A stretch of DNA of 64,000 bases from Crossiella sp. S99.2 (GTDB taxonomy: Bacteria; Actinomycetota; Actinomycetes; Mycobacteriales; Pseudonocardiaceae), in the NCBI RefSeq assembly GCF_023094165.1, contig NZ_JALMDK010000018.1, positions 159,195 to 223,194 of the forward strand, read 5' to 3'. The notes below the pieces were generated by a model, which ran no database searches, had not been told where the DNA came from, and saw only the letters and a program-made list of their open reading frames with translations. The stretch's first letter is position 1, and each line of letters opens with the position of its first letter. The position numbers and the translations under genes are program-made. Of this stretch, positions 17,468 to 48,458 are shown in pieces.

Positions 17468-19834
17468 TCAGCTTTGCAGGAGTTCGGTCAGTTCAGTGAT
17501 CGTAGGGTGGCGGTACAGCTCACGCAGCCGGATTTGCGGCAACCCGTTGGCGCGCATGGCCGCGCCCAGCCGGACCGCGAGCAGCGAGTTGCCGCCCAGG
17601 TCGAAGAAGTCGTCGTGGGGGCCTACCGGGTGGCCGAGGACTTCTTGCCAGATGGTGGCCAGGTGTTCGGTCAGGTTGGTGGGGTTGGCTGTTGCCCCGA
17701 CGGGTTGCGGGGCGGGAGTGGGGAGTTGGGTGGGGTCGAGTTTTCCGTTGGGGGTCAGGGGAAGGGTTTCCAGGGCGGTGATCGTGGTGGGGAGCATGTG
17801 TTCTGGGAGCAGGGTGGCGGCTCGGGTTCGGGTGGCGGCGGTGTCTGTGGTGGCGGGGACGACGTAGGCCGCTAGGTGGGCGGTGGCGGGGTCGTCGGGG
17901 TTGGGTTGGTGCAGGATCACGGCTGCGGCGGTGATGGTGGGGTCTTCCAGGAGGACGTTGCGGATTTCGTCTAGTTCGATGCGGAAGCCGCGGAGTTTGA
18001 TCTGGCTGTCGATGCGGCCCAGGTGTTCCAGCCGTCCGTCGGGGCGCAGGCGGCCCAGGTCGCCGCTGCGGTAGAGGCGGGTTCCGGTGTGCGGGTTGTG
18101 GCGGAAGCGTTGGGCGGTCAGGGTTTCCTGGTTCAGGTAGGCGGTGGCCACGCCTGCGCCGCCGACGCAGATTTCGCCGGGAACCCCGACGGGCTGCGGG
18201 TGGCCGTCGGGGTTGACGACCAGAAGGTGCCAGCCGGGGAGAGCTGGACCTACTGAACGCGACGCGTTGAGGGCCTCGTGGCGGGTGATGGTCTGGTGGG
18301 TGACGTGGACCGTGGTTTCGGTGATGCCGAACATGTTGACCACCCGGCAACGCGACTCGGGGTGGACATCGAACCAGGGCAACAACATCCGGGCGTCCAG
18401 GGGTTCGCCGCCGAAGATGACCAAGCGTGGGGTGACGGTGCGGTGGTCCACCTGGAGGAGCTGGGCGAAGGCGGAGGGGGTTTGGCTCAGCACCGTGACG
18501 GATTCCGCGGCGAGCAGGTCGGCGAAGCGGTCTGGTTCGCGGGAGACGAAGTAGGGGACGACGACGAGCCTGCCGCCGGTGAGCAAGCAGCCCCAGATCT
18601 CCCACACCGAGAAGTCGAAGGCGCTGGAGTGGAACCAGGTCCAGACGTCGTGCGGACCGAGGTCGTACTCGTCGCGGGTGGCGTCCAAGAGCGCGATCAC
18701 GTTGCGGTGTGGGACGACCACGCCCTTGGGACGGCCGGTGGAGCCGGAGGTGTAGATCACGTAGGCCGGACTGTCCGGAGTGGACGGTCCGGAACCTGGT
18801 TGGGCGGTGGCGAGTTCGGCCGGGGTGACGGTGGGGCCGGGGAAGTCCTGGAGGTGGGTGATCACCAAGGGGAGGTTGGCGTCCTGGGTGGCGTGGGCCA
18901 GGCGTTCGGTGGGGTAGGCCGGGTCCATCGGGACGTAGGTGGCGCCTGCGGTGAGCACGCCGAGCAGGACGATCACCAGGTCCGCCGTGCGGTCCAGGCA
19001 GACGCCGATGCGGTCGCCGGGCACCACTCCCCTGGCTGCCAACCCGCCGGCGATGTGGGCGGCCCGGTCGACGAGTTCGCGGTAGGTCAGCTGCGTGGGG
19101 CCGTCGGTGATCGCGATGGCGTCCGGGGTGGTGGCGGCGACAGACTGGATGGCCTCGGGGATGGCGCGAGGTGTGGTGGTCAGGTCCGTTGCTGGGTGGC
19201 CGAGGGCGATGAGCTGTGGGAGTTCGGTGGCGGGTGGGAGTTGCGCGCCGGGGTTGCTGTGCAGGTGGTGCAGGTGGCGGAGGAACTGGCGGGCCTGGTG
19301 TTCGGACACCTCGGCGCGGTGGTGGGTGCAGCGCAGGTGGATCCCGGTGGCGTCCTGGTGCACGGAGATGGTGAGCGGATGGGTGGGGTGCTGGACGGGG
19401 AGGTGTTCGCCGGGGTGAATGGTGTGGTCGAAGAGGAAGGCGACCGCGGCCGGTTCCTGCGAACCGGGGGTGGCGATTTCTGGGGACTGGTCTGGGTTGT
19501 AGCGGTGTAGCAGGTCCTTCAGGGCGGTCAGCCAGCTTGGCTCGTCGCCGAGGTTGGTGAGTGGGATGTGTTGGGTGGCAATGCCTTCGCCCTCGCCCAG
19601 GCCCCACGGCGGGGGCGGGGCGGGGGCGGGTAGCGGTGGCGGCGGACTGACTTCGATCAGGTCCGCGGTGCCGTCGGTGTAGACCAGTTGCACGCAACGC
19701 GGGGTGCCGGCGGGGCGGGTGAGTTCCGCGGTGCGGCGGCGTTCGGCCAGTGGCGAATCCGCTGGTGCGGGCACGTTCTCGGTCCAGCGAGGGTGCGCTA
19801 CCGGCGCGGGCAGGCGGGTTCTGGTGACGGGCAC
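17468..19834 (-). CDS. Stand-alone NRPS adenylation-PCP protein, threonine-type pocket, 788 aa
   Basis: Activates an amino acid and loads it on its own carrier domain. Residues 1 to about 225 are a poorly conserved N-terminal part; its end (PLTISVHQDATGIHLRCTHH onward) resembles the tail of a condensation domain, without the HHxxxDG half. The A domain follows, with TSGSTGRPKG, FDFSVWEIWG, NMFGITETTVH, GRIDSQIKLRG and NGKLD; the PCP serine is in DLGGNSLLAVRL near the C-terminus. The hand-read specificity code is DFWSIGMVHK, one change from the classic threonine code DFWNIGMVHK. GTG 19834 has AGGAG upstream, 14 bases after the SDR stop. The coding strand is strikingly C-rich and G-poor compared with its neighbours, suggesting a separate origin. 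Probably supplies Thr to the A-less module 2 of the main NRPS. Confidence 0.9.
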   Translation of the reverse strand: MPVTRTRLPAPVAHPRWTENVPAPADSPLAERRRTAELTRPAGTPRCVQLVYTDGTADLIEVSPPPPLPAPAPPPPWGLGEGEGIATQHIPLTNLGDEPSWLTALKDLLHRYNPDQSPEIATPGSQEPAAVAFLFDHTIHPGEHLPVQHPTHPLTISVHQDATGIHLRCTHHRAEVSEHQARQFLRHLHHLHSNPGAQLPPATELPQLIALGHPATDLTTTPRAIPEAIQSVAATTPDAIAITDGPTQLTYRELVDRAAHIAGGLAARGVVPGDRIGVCLDRTADLVIVLLGVLTAGATYVPMDPAYPTERLAHATQDANLPLVITHLQDFPGPTVTPAELATAQPGSGPSTPDSPAYVIYTSGSTGRPKGVVVPHRNVIALLDATRDEYDLGPHDVWTWFHSSAFDFSVWEIWGCLLTGGRLVVVPYFVSREPDRFADLLAAESVTVLSQTPSAFAQLLQVDHRTVTPRLVIFGGEPLDARMLLPWFDVHPESRCRVVNMFGITETTVHVTHQTITRHEALNASRSVGPALPGWHLLVVNPDGHPQPVGVPGEICVGGAGVATAYLNQETLTAQRFRHNPHTGTRLYRSGDLGRLRPDGRLEHLGRIDSQIKLRGFRIELDEIRNVLLEDPTITAAAVILHQPNPDDPATAHLAAYVVPATTDTAATRTRAATLLPEHMLPTTITALETLPLTPNGKLDPTQLPTPAPQPVGATANPTNLTEHLATIWQEVLGHPVGPHDDFFDLGGNSLLAVRLGAAMRANGLPQIRLRELYRHPTITELTELLQS

Positions 19835-19848
19835 GGGGTTTCTCCTTG

Positions 19849-20679
19849 TCAGCGGGCGCTGAAGCCGCCGTCGACGGTGAGCACGGAGCCGGTGACCTGT
19901 CTCGACTCCGCGGATGCCAGGTAGACCACCGCGCCTGCCACGTCCTCGGGTTCGACCAGGGCGTTCATCGGCTGCGCGGCCAGGAAAGCGGACTCGTGCT
20001 CGGCGAGTGGGACATCGAGGGAGCGGGCGATCTCGGCGAGCATCCGGCCTTCCACCGCGGCGTCGTCGCGGACCGAGCCGGGGCAGACCGCGTTGACCCG
20101 GACCTTGGCGGGGGCCAGGTCCAGGGCGGCGGCCTTGGTGAGTCCGATCAGGCCGTGTTTGGCAGCCACGTATCCGGCGAAGTGCCGGTAGCCGACCAAG
20201 CCCGCGGTGGAGGCGATGTTGACGATGCTGCCCGAGCGCTGGGCGGCCATCGCGGCGCCGACCGCGCGGATCACCCGCCAGGCGCCGGAGAGGTCGACGT
20301 CGAGCATCAACGCCCACTCCTCCTCGGTGATCTCGTGCACCGGACGGCCGGAGGGCGCGGCGATACCAGCGTTGTTGACCACCACATCCAGGCGCTCGAA
20401 CCGGTCCTGGGCCAGGGCCACCGCTGCTCGCACCTGGTCGCCGTCGCGCACATCCAGCGGGGTGGTGAGCACGGCGGCACCCTGCGCGCGGCACAGCGCG
20501 GCGGTGTGATCGAGCTGGCTGGTGGTGCCCAGCAGGTAAGGCACACCGGGCAGGTCCGCGCACACGTCGGTGAGCACCAGGTCCGCGCCCTCGCGCGCGC
20601 AGGCCAGCGCGGTGGCCCGGCCGAGGCCGCGAGCCGCACCGGTGATCAGCACGGCCTGGCCGGCGAGTCGGCCGCTCAT
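19849..20679 (-). CDS. SDR oxidoreductase resembling mycofactocin-associated dehydrogenases, 276 aa
   Basis: Classical SDR with VLITGAARGLGRA, VVNNAGIAAP and a catalytic S...YVAAK (about Y173). Between beta-2 and beta-3 there is an insertion, VCADLPGVPYLLGTTSQLDHT followed by LDVRD, that matches the extra segment typical of SDRs with non-exchangeable NAD that work with mycofactocin. Function is inferred: oxidation or reduction of a pathway intermediate, perhaps the threonyl group on the adjacent PCP. The ATG overlaps the thioesterase stop by four bases and the A-PCP gene follows 14 bases later, so it belongs to this five-gene operon. Confidence 0.85.
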   Translation of the reverse strand: MSGRLAGQAVLITGAARGLGRATALACAREGADLVLTDVCADLPGVPYLLGTTSQLDHTAALCRAQGAAVLTTPLDVRDGDQVRAAVALAQDRFERLDVVVNNAGIAAPSGRPVHEITEEEWALMLDVDLSGAWRVIRAVGAAMAAQRSGSIVNIASTAGLVGYRHFAGYVAAKHGLIGLTKAAALDLAPAKVRVNAVCPGSVRDDAAVEGRMLAEIARSLDVPLAEHESAFLAAQPMNALVEPEDVAGAVVYLASAESRQVTGSVLTVDGGFSAR

Positions 20680-21383
20680 CGGACCGCGGCGCGGACGCGG
20701 CCGAGCAGGTCGGGGGCGCTCGCGGTGAGGTACATGTGTCCGCCGGGCAGTTCGACCAGGTCGAACTCGCGGCTGGTCGCCTTGCCCCAGCCGGCCGCTT
20801 CCTCGGTGGTGACCAGGGTGTCGTCCAGCCCGCGCACCGCGGTGATCGGCACGTCCAGGGGGGTGTCGGCCAGCGGCTGGTAGTTCTCGTGCATGGCCAC
20901 GTCCGCGCGCAGGGTGGGCAGGATCATCTCCCGCATCTCCGGGTCTTCCAGGGCGGCGTGCCGGTAGCCGGCGAACTCCTCCACCCGGGTCAGGAAGTCC
21001 TCATCGGACAGTCCGGTGGCGCGGTGCTGGCGCTGGTCGGCCGGTTCCGGGGAGCCGCTGGCGAACAGCCGGACCACGTCGATGCCTTGTTCCGCAACGA
21101 GTTTCCGGGCCAGCTCGAAAGCCAGCACCGCACCGAGGCTGTGTCCGAACAGCGCGACCCGCCTGCGGTCGCCGAGCAGTTTCCGGGTCTGGGCCAGCAA
21201 TCCGTCGGTGGCCGCGGCCACGTTGTCGTACGGGGTCTCGTCGATGAGCCGTTCCCGGCCGGGCAGTTGCAGCGGCACGATGCTCAGTTCGGCGCCCGCG
21301 TGCGCGGCCCACGGGCGGTAGAAGGACGCGCCCGCGCCCGCGAACGGCAGGCACAGCAGGGCAATGGGGTCGGGAGTGCTCAT
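20676..21383 (-). CDS. Type II thioesterase (alpha/beta hydrolase), 235 aa
   Basis: Editing thioesterase of the GrsT/TEII kind: LLCLPFAGAGASFYRPWA at the N-terminus, nucleophile serine in ALFGHSLGAVLAFELA, and a C-terminal catalytic histidine in ELPGGHMYLT. It normally removes mis-primed acyl groups from carrier domains. Given the detached A-PCP in the same operon, a role as an aminoacyl shuttle is conceivable, but the nucleophile is serine, unlike the cysteine of SyrC/CmaE-type shuttles. ATG 21383 has AGAGAGG upstream; the stop overlaps the SDR start. Confidence 0.92.
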   Translation of the reverse strand: MSTPDPIALLCLPFAGAGASFYRPWAAHAGAELSIVPLQLPGRERLIDETPYDNVAAATDGLLAQTRKLLGDRRRVALFGHSLGAVLAFELARKLVAEQGIDVVRLFASGSPEPADQRQHRATGLSDEDFLTRVEEFAGYRHAALEDPEMREMILPTLRADVAMHENYQPLADTPLDVPITAVRGLDDTLVTTEEAAGWGKATSREFDLVELPGGHMYLTASAPDLLGRVRAAVR

Positions 21384-21397
21384 GACGCCTCTCTTGG

Positions 21398-22198
21398 TCA
21401 GCCGCGGGTGCGGTTGCGGTAGCGCCACGTGGACAACGTGGCGAAAACAGTGATCAGGCCGAGCGTGCACAGCAGCCCGTAGCCGATCGGGTGTTCGGCG
21501 GCCCAGCCGGTCTGGGGCGGGAAGTTGGGTGGCGCGGCGTTGCCGAACAGCTCGCGCAGCGCGTTGGCCAGTGCGCTGACCGGGCTCCACGCGGCGATGT
21601 CAGCCAGCGGTCCCGGCAGCGTGGCACTGGCCACAAAGCCTGAGGACACAAAGGAAACCGGGAACATCCACAGCAACCCGAAGCTGCCCGCGACCTGGGC
21701 GTTGGGGGTGACCAGGGCGATGAACGCGCCGATCCAGGACAGCGCGAAGGCATACAGCAGCACCAGCAGGAACGCGGCCAGCACGCTGAGCACGCCGGTG
21801 TGCGGGCGCCAGCCGATGGCCAGTCCGGTGATCGTGGTGACCGCGACCCCGCCGACCACCATCACCAGATCCGCGCTGGTACGGCCCAGCAGCAAGGCGA
21901 GCCGGGAGATCGGCAGTGCGCGGAAGCGGTCCACCATGCCGGTCTGCAGGTCCTGGGCCAGGCCGATGGTGGTGAAGGAGGCGCTGAAGGTGACGGTCTG
22001 GGCGAGCAGGCCGGGCAGCATGAACTCGCGGTAGGCGTCCCCGCCCAGGCTGCCGCCGAAGACGTAGCCGATGAGCAGCGCGAACAGCACCGGTTCGACC
22101 AGGCCGGAGAGGATCAGGGCCGGGGTGCGGCGCAGGTGCAACAGGTTGCGGCGGGCCAGGTCAGCGCTTTCCAGCGCCACCAGCGGCAGCCCGGTCAC
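21398..22198 (-). CDS. ABC-2 type exporter permease (DrrB-like), 266 aa
   Basis: Integral membrane half of a drug exporter with about six hydrophobic segments (for example ALILSGLVEPVLFALLIGYVF, VLAAFLLVLLYAFALSW and the final LLCTLGLITVFATLSTW). The conserved ABC-2 block FMLPGLLAQTVTFSASFTTIGLA is present. GTG 22198 overlaps the ATPase stop by four bases. Probably exports the lipopeptide or confers self-resistance. Confidence 0.92.
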   Translation of the reverse strand: MTGLPLVALESADLARRNLLHLRRTPALILSGLVEPVLFALLIGYVFGGSLGGDAYREFMLPGLLAQTVTFSASFTTIGLAQDLQTGMVDRFRALPISRLALLLGRTSADLVMVVGGVAVTTITGLAIGWRPHTGVLSVLAAFLLVLLYAFALSWIGAFIALVTPNAQVAGSFGLLWMFPVSFVSSGFVASATLPGPLADIAAWSPVSALANALRELFGNAAPPNFPPQTGWAAEHPIGYGLLCTLGLITVFATLSTWRYRNRTRG

Positions 22199-23157
22199 CG
22201 GGTGCCCACCGGGTTGCGCGCGGTCAGGCGCAGGAAGACCTCGTCGAGAGTCGGACGGCTCAGCGCGAGGTCGAGTACCTCGATCTCGTTGCCGCGCAGC
22301 ATCTCCAGCGCCCTGGCCAGGGCGGCGGGGCCGTCCTGCGCCGCGGCTTCGACCCGGCGGGCCCGACGGTCCACTGTGGCCGGTTGGCCGCCGGCTTCGG
22401 TGGCGATGCGCGCGGCCAGGTCCAGATCCTGTTCGTGCGCGAGGCCGATGACGAGTTTGCTGGCGCCGGTGGCGCGTTTGAGTTCGTCGCTGGTGCCCTC
22501 GGCGATGATCCGGCCGTGGTCGATCACCGCGATCCGGTCGGCCAGCCGGTCCGCCTCCTCCAGGTACTGGGTGGTGAGCACGACCGTGGTGCCGCCGTCG
22601 GCCAGGGTGGTGATCGACTCCCAGGTGTCCAGCCTGGCTTCCGGGTCCAGGCCGGTGGTGGGCTCGTCCAGGATGACCAGGCCGGGGTTGCCGACCAGCG
22701 CGGCGGCCAGGTCCAGTCGCCTGCGCATGCCGCCGGAGTAGGTGCCGGACAGGCGCCGTCCCGCACTGGTGAGCCGGAAGCGCTCCAGCAGTTCGGTGGC
22801 GGTGCTCCTGGCGGCGGCGCGGCGCTGGCCGCGCAGCTTGGCGATCAGTTCAAGGTTCTCGAAGCCGGTCAGCTTGTCGTCGACCGTGGAGTATTGACCG
22901 GCCAGGCCGAGCACCCGCCGGACCGCCTCCGGCTCGCGCCGGACGTCGTGACCGAGGACCCGGACCTCACCTGCGTCCGCGCGTAACAGAGTGGCCAGCA
23001 CTCGCACAAGTGTCGTCTTTCCTGCCCCATTGGGCCCAAGCAGGCTGAAAACCTTTCCAGCCGCAATGGATAGGGTAACGCCGGACAACGCGGGCGTAGT
23101 CCGGAATGCTTTTAGAACTCCTTTAAGCACCACTGCCGACTCGATAGCGGGGTTCAC
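22195..23157 (-). CDS. ABC exporter ATPase (DrrA-like), 320 aa
   Basis: Nucleotide-binding subunit of the drug exporter. Walker A is LLGPNGAGKTTLVRVL, the signature is YSGGMRRRLDLA, Walker B is LVILDEPTTGLDP, and the C-terminal DrrA-type extension ends LSRPTLDEVFLRLTA. GTG 23157 fits the usual DrrA N-terminus; the frame stays open up to an ATG at 23256, but that extension is unlike the family. First gene of the leftward operon ATPase-permease-TEII-SDR-A-PCP; divergent from the FAAL gene. Confidence 0.92.
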   Translation of the reverse strand: MNPAIESAVVLKGVLKAFRTTPALSGVTLSIAAGKVFSLLGPNGAGKTTLVRVLATLLRADAGEVRVLGHDVRREPEAVRRVLGLAGQYSTVDDKLTGFENLELIAKLRGQRRAAARSTATELLERFRLTSAGRRLSGTYSGGMRRRLDLAAALVGNPGLVILDEPTTGLDPEARLDTWESITTLADGGTTVVLTTQYLEEADRLADRIAVIDHGRIIAEGTSDELKRATGASKLVIGLAHEQDLDLAARIATEAGGQPATVDRRARRVEAAAQDGPAALARALEMLRGNEIEVLDLALSRPTLDEVFLRLTARNPVGTR

Positions 23158-23167
23158 GTTTGTCCAA

Positions 23168-23185
23168 TTTGTCGCTTGTGACAAA
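23168..23185. promoter_or_regulatory. Inverted repeat near the ATPase start in the divergent promoter region
   Basis: TTTGTC-GCTTGT-GACAAA is a perfect 6-6-6 inverted repeat 10 bases upstream of the ATPase GTG. It lies in the AT-richer 282-bp region (23158-23439) between the two lipopeptide operons, so it could be an operator controlling either or both. No regulator that would bind it is obvious nearby. Confidence 0.35.
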
Positions 23186-23439
23186 AAGCTGACAAGACCA
23201 CAACATTGCCCTTCACGCTGGGTAACCGTGAGGTACACACCACTTCCCTTCACCATGAAGGAAACTTTGACCAGCGGTTTGTACCACAGCAGCCGGTCAC
23301 GCTACGCACCTGACTTACGGGATATTTACTAGAACATACGCGGAGTGCCCTCCCTCACACCCGCTTGGATGACAAAGATTTCCAAACTTGCGAAACCGCT
23401 CTCACGAAGTGCATCGTAGACACCCGGAGGTCCTGAAGC

Positions 23440-25427
23440 ATGGACGAAAAGTCGCAGAGTAAAGACTTGGTATCCGCCCTGCAAAGTCGCACAGAGAATG
23501 CGCCCGAACACGTAGCGGTGACGTTCGTGGCCGATGTCGATGACCCCATGGGTCACATCGGGCTCACCTACGCGCAGCTCGATGAGCGGGCCCGGCGACT
23601 GGCGGTCTGGCTGGCCGGCCGGTTCGCCCCTGGCGACCGGGCGCTGCTGCTGTTCAACGCGGGCGTGGAGTTCGGCGTGGCCTTCTACGGCTGCCTGTAC
23701 GCCGGCCTGGTCGCCGTGCCCTGCCCGCGCCCCGGCCGCTACCGGCACGAACGGCACCGCACCGCGGGCATCGCCAGGGACGCCGACGTCGCGGTGCTGC
23801 TCACCGACTCGGCCACGCTGGACTCGGTGGAGAAGTGGACCGCCGAGGAGGGCCTGTCCGCGCTGCCGGTGGGCGTCACCGACACCGTCGAGGCCGATCC
23901 TGGCGACTGGCGCAGGCCCGCGCTGAGCACGGACAGCCTGGCGCTGTTGCAGTACACCTCCGGCTCCACCGGCAGCCCCAAGGGCGTGATGGTCGGCCAC
24001 GGCAACCTGCTGGACAACGCGGAGAGCATCCGGACCACCTTCGGCCTGGACCGGCAATCCCGTTGGGGCGGCTGGATTCCGCTCTACCACGACATGGGCC
24101 TGATCGGGCACCTGATCACCGGCACGCTGTGCGGCACCGGGTTCGTCCAGCTCGACCCGACCGCGTTCCTGCGCCGCCCGCACCACTGGCTCAAGGTGCT
24201 GGACCGCTTCGACGTCAACGCCACCGCCTCCCCCGACTTCGGCTACGACCAGTGCAGCCGCCGGGTCACCGACGAACAGCTGGCCGAACTGGACCTCTCC
24301 CGGTTGCGCGCGGCGATCAACGGCTCCGAGCCGGTGCGCTCGGCCACCCTGGACCGCTTCATCGACCGCTTCGGTCCGGCCGGGTTCCGCCCGCGGTCGA
24401 TGCTGCCCACCTACGGCCTGGCCGAGGCCACCCTGCTGGCCACCGGAACCCACGGCAGGCCACCACACGCGGTCCCGGTGGACGTGCCCGCGCTGGAACA
24501 GGGCGAACTGCGCGCCGCCGCACCGGGTGTGCCCGCGCGGGACCTGGTCGGCTGCGGTATCTCCTGCGGTTTCGACGTGCTGGTGGTCGATCCGCACACC
24601 CGGGAGGTCCGCCCGGACGGCCGGATCGGTGAGATCTGGCTGGGCGGGCACACCGTGGCCCAGGGCTACTGGCGCAACCGGCAGGCCACCGAGGCCACCT
24701 TCGACGCGCACACCGCCGACGGCCGCGGGCCCTACCTGCGCACCGGCGATCTGGGCGGCTGGCTGGCAGGCGACCTGTTCGTCACCGGGCGGCACAAGGA
24801 CACCATGGTGGTGCACGGCCGCAACATCCACCCGCAGGACGTCGAACACGAGGTCCGCGACCAGCACGAGGAACTCGCCGGACTGCACAGCGTGGCGTTC
24901 ACTGTGGACGGTGCCGGCGGCGAAGTCGTGGTGCTGGTGCAGGAGATCCGCGGCAGCCACTCCCCCGAGCAGCTCGGCGCGATCGCCGAGGCCGCCACCC
25001 AGACCATCGCCCGCGAGTTCGGCGTGCCGGTGGGCGGGGTGGTGCTGGTCCGGCCCGGCGCGGTGCTGCGCACCACCAGCGGCAAGGTCCGCCGCTCGGA
25101 TATGCGCCGCAACTACCTGGCCGGCCTGCTGGAGCCCTTGCACAGCAACGAGGACCCGCTGCTCGCCGGCACCAGGCAACGGCGCACCGAACTGCGGGAC
25201 TGGCTGATCACGCGGGTGGCCACCTACCTGCGCCGCCGGCCCGCCGACATCGACCCGGCCCGGCCGCTGGCCGAGTACGGGCTGGATTCGGTGACCACGC
25301 TGGCCATCACCACCGACGTCGAGGACCGCTACGACCTGGTGGTGGACCCCGCACTGGCCTGGACCCACCCCACCGCGGACGCCCTCACCACCGCGCTGGC
25401 CACCCTGATCGAGGAGAAGACCCGCCA

Positions 25428-25431
<4 letters not shown>
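23440..25431 (+). CDS. Fatty acyl-AMP ligase fused to acyl carrier protein (FAAL-ACP), 663 aa
   Basis: Activates a carboxylic acid as its adenylate and loads it on its own carrier, starting lipopeptide synthesis. ANL motifs: LLQYTSGSTGSPKGVMVGH, WIPLYHDMGLIGHL (the FAAL-specific region), MLPTYGLAEATLLATG, LRTGDLGGWLAGDLFVTGR and C-terminal TTSGKVRRSDMRR. The ACP lies at about residues 585-655, with S617 in EYGLDSVTTLAI. ATG 23440 has GGAGG upstream. The stop overlaps the NRPS start (GTGA), so it is coupled to the synthetase. The acyl substrate could be a fatty acid or the polyene acid released by the PKSE/TE pair. Confidence 0.94.
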
Positions 25432-47288
<21,857 letters not shown>

Positions 47289-47289
47289 G

Positions 47290-47499
47290 ATGACCAACCC
47301 CTTCGAGAATCCCGACGGCGTGTACCGGGTCCTGGTCAACGCCGAGAACCAGCACTCGCTGTGGCCGGACTTCGTGGCCATCCCGGACGGCTGGCACAGC
47401 GTGTTCGGCCCGGACACCCGCCCCGCCTGCCTGGACTACGTCGAACGCGAGTGGACCGACCTGCGTCCGCAGAGCTTGATCGAGGCGATGGGCCAGTGA
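47290..47499 (+). CDS. MbtH-like protein, 69 aa
   Basis: Small NRPS chaperone that binds A domains and supports their folding and activity. The sequence carries the invariant pattern N-x-E-x-Q-HSLWP and GW...VFGPDTRPACLDYVEREWTDLRP. The ATG begins one base after the NRPS stop, and its stop overlaps the next start (GTGA), so it is made with the synthetase. Confidence 0.97.
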   Translation: MTNPFENPDGVYRVLVNAENQHSLWPDFVAIPDGWHSVFGPDTRPACLDYVEREWTDLRPQSLIEAMGQ

Positions 47500-48458
47500 C
47501 CAGCACCGAAACGCGCAACCCCGAGCTAGCCGAGGCGGAGCTGGCCGGGTTTGGCACGGTCGCCGCCGGTCTGCTGGCCCGCGCGGGCGACCGGGTGGAC
47601 GATCCGGCCTGGGTGGCCCAGGCCCGCCGACTGTGGGAGGACACCCCGGCCGATCTGCGCAGCCGAGTCCGGGAATTCCGCCGCCACTCCGGCCCGGACG
47701 GCCGCCTGCTGCTCACCGGGCTGCCGGTCGGCCCGGTGCCGCCCACCCCGTCGGTACCCGGTTCCGTGCAACGGGATCCGGCACCCGGCGCGGCGGTGCT
47801 GCTGCTGATCGCCAGCGGCCTGGGCGATCCGGCCTCCTTCGCCGCGGAGAAATCCGGGGCTCTCGTCCAGGACGTCGTGCCGGTGCCCGGTCAGGAGGAG
47901 TTCCAGGGCAACGCGGGCTCGGTGGAGCTGACCTTCCACACCGAGAACGCCTTCCACCCGCACCGCCCGGACTACGTGCTGCTGCTGTGCCTGCGCGCCG
48001 ACCACGAGGGCATCGCCGAACTGCGCACCTGCTGCACCCGGCGCATCCTGCCCGAACTCTCCGACCGCTCCCGGGAGGCCCTGGGCCGGGCCGAGTTCGT
48101 CACCGAGGCCCCGCCGTCCTTTGGTGGCACCGGCGACGGTGTGGTGCACGCCGTCCTCAGCGGCGATCCGGCCGACCCCGACCTGTGCTTCGACGAGGCC
48201 GCCACCCGGGCACTCACCGAGTCCGGCCGGATCGCACTGGCCGAGCTGAGCCAGGTCATCCGGCGCACCTACGACGGCGTGCGGCTACGGCCCGGCGATC
48301 TGGCCATTGTGGACAATCGGGTCACCCTGCACGGCCGCTCGGAGTTCACCCCGCGCTATGACGGGCAGGACCGCTGGTTGCAGCGCACCTTCTCCTTCAC
48401 CGACCTGCGCCGCTCCCGCGATCACCGCCCGGCCGACGGAAATGTGCTGGTGAAGTGA
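47496..48458 (+). CDS. Fe(II)/2-oxoglutarate-dependent hydroxylase, AsnO/clavaminate-synthase-like, 320 aa
   Basis: Non-haem iron dioxygenase for C-3 hydroxylation of an amino acid. Facial triad: H148 and E150 in LTFHTENAFHPHRPDYV and H279 in VDNRVTLHGRSEF; the 2-oxoglutarate arginine follows in DRWLQRTFSF. The HTENAFH block is typical of AsnO (asparagine) and VioC (arginine) relatives. Since two modules read as asparagine, free Asn is the most likely substrate, giving 3-hydroxy-Asn. GTG 47496 overlaps the MbtH stop; the next gene overlaps by four bases. Confidence 0.9.
   Translation: MTSTETRNPELAEAELAGFGTVAAGLLARAGDRVDDPAWVAQARRLWEDTPADLRSRVREFRRHSGPDGRLLLTGLPVGPVPPTPSVPGSVQRDPAPGAAVLLLIASGLGDPASFAAEKSGALVQDVVPVPGQEEFQGNAGSVELTFHTENAFHPHRPDYVLLLCLRADHEGIAELRTCCTRRILPELSDRSREALGRAEFVTEAPPSFGGTGDGVVHAVLSGDPADPDLCFDEAATRALTESGRIALAELSQVIRRTYDGVRLRPGDLAIVDNRVTLHGRSEFTPRYDGQDRWLQRTFSFTDLRRSRDHRPADGNVLVK

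Noticed and set aside
22195..23256. Longer ABC ATPase starting at ATG 23256
   Set aside because: The extra 33 residues have no likeness to DrrA N-termini and would include the inverted repeat at 23168-23185; GTG 23157 fits the family.
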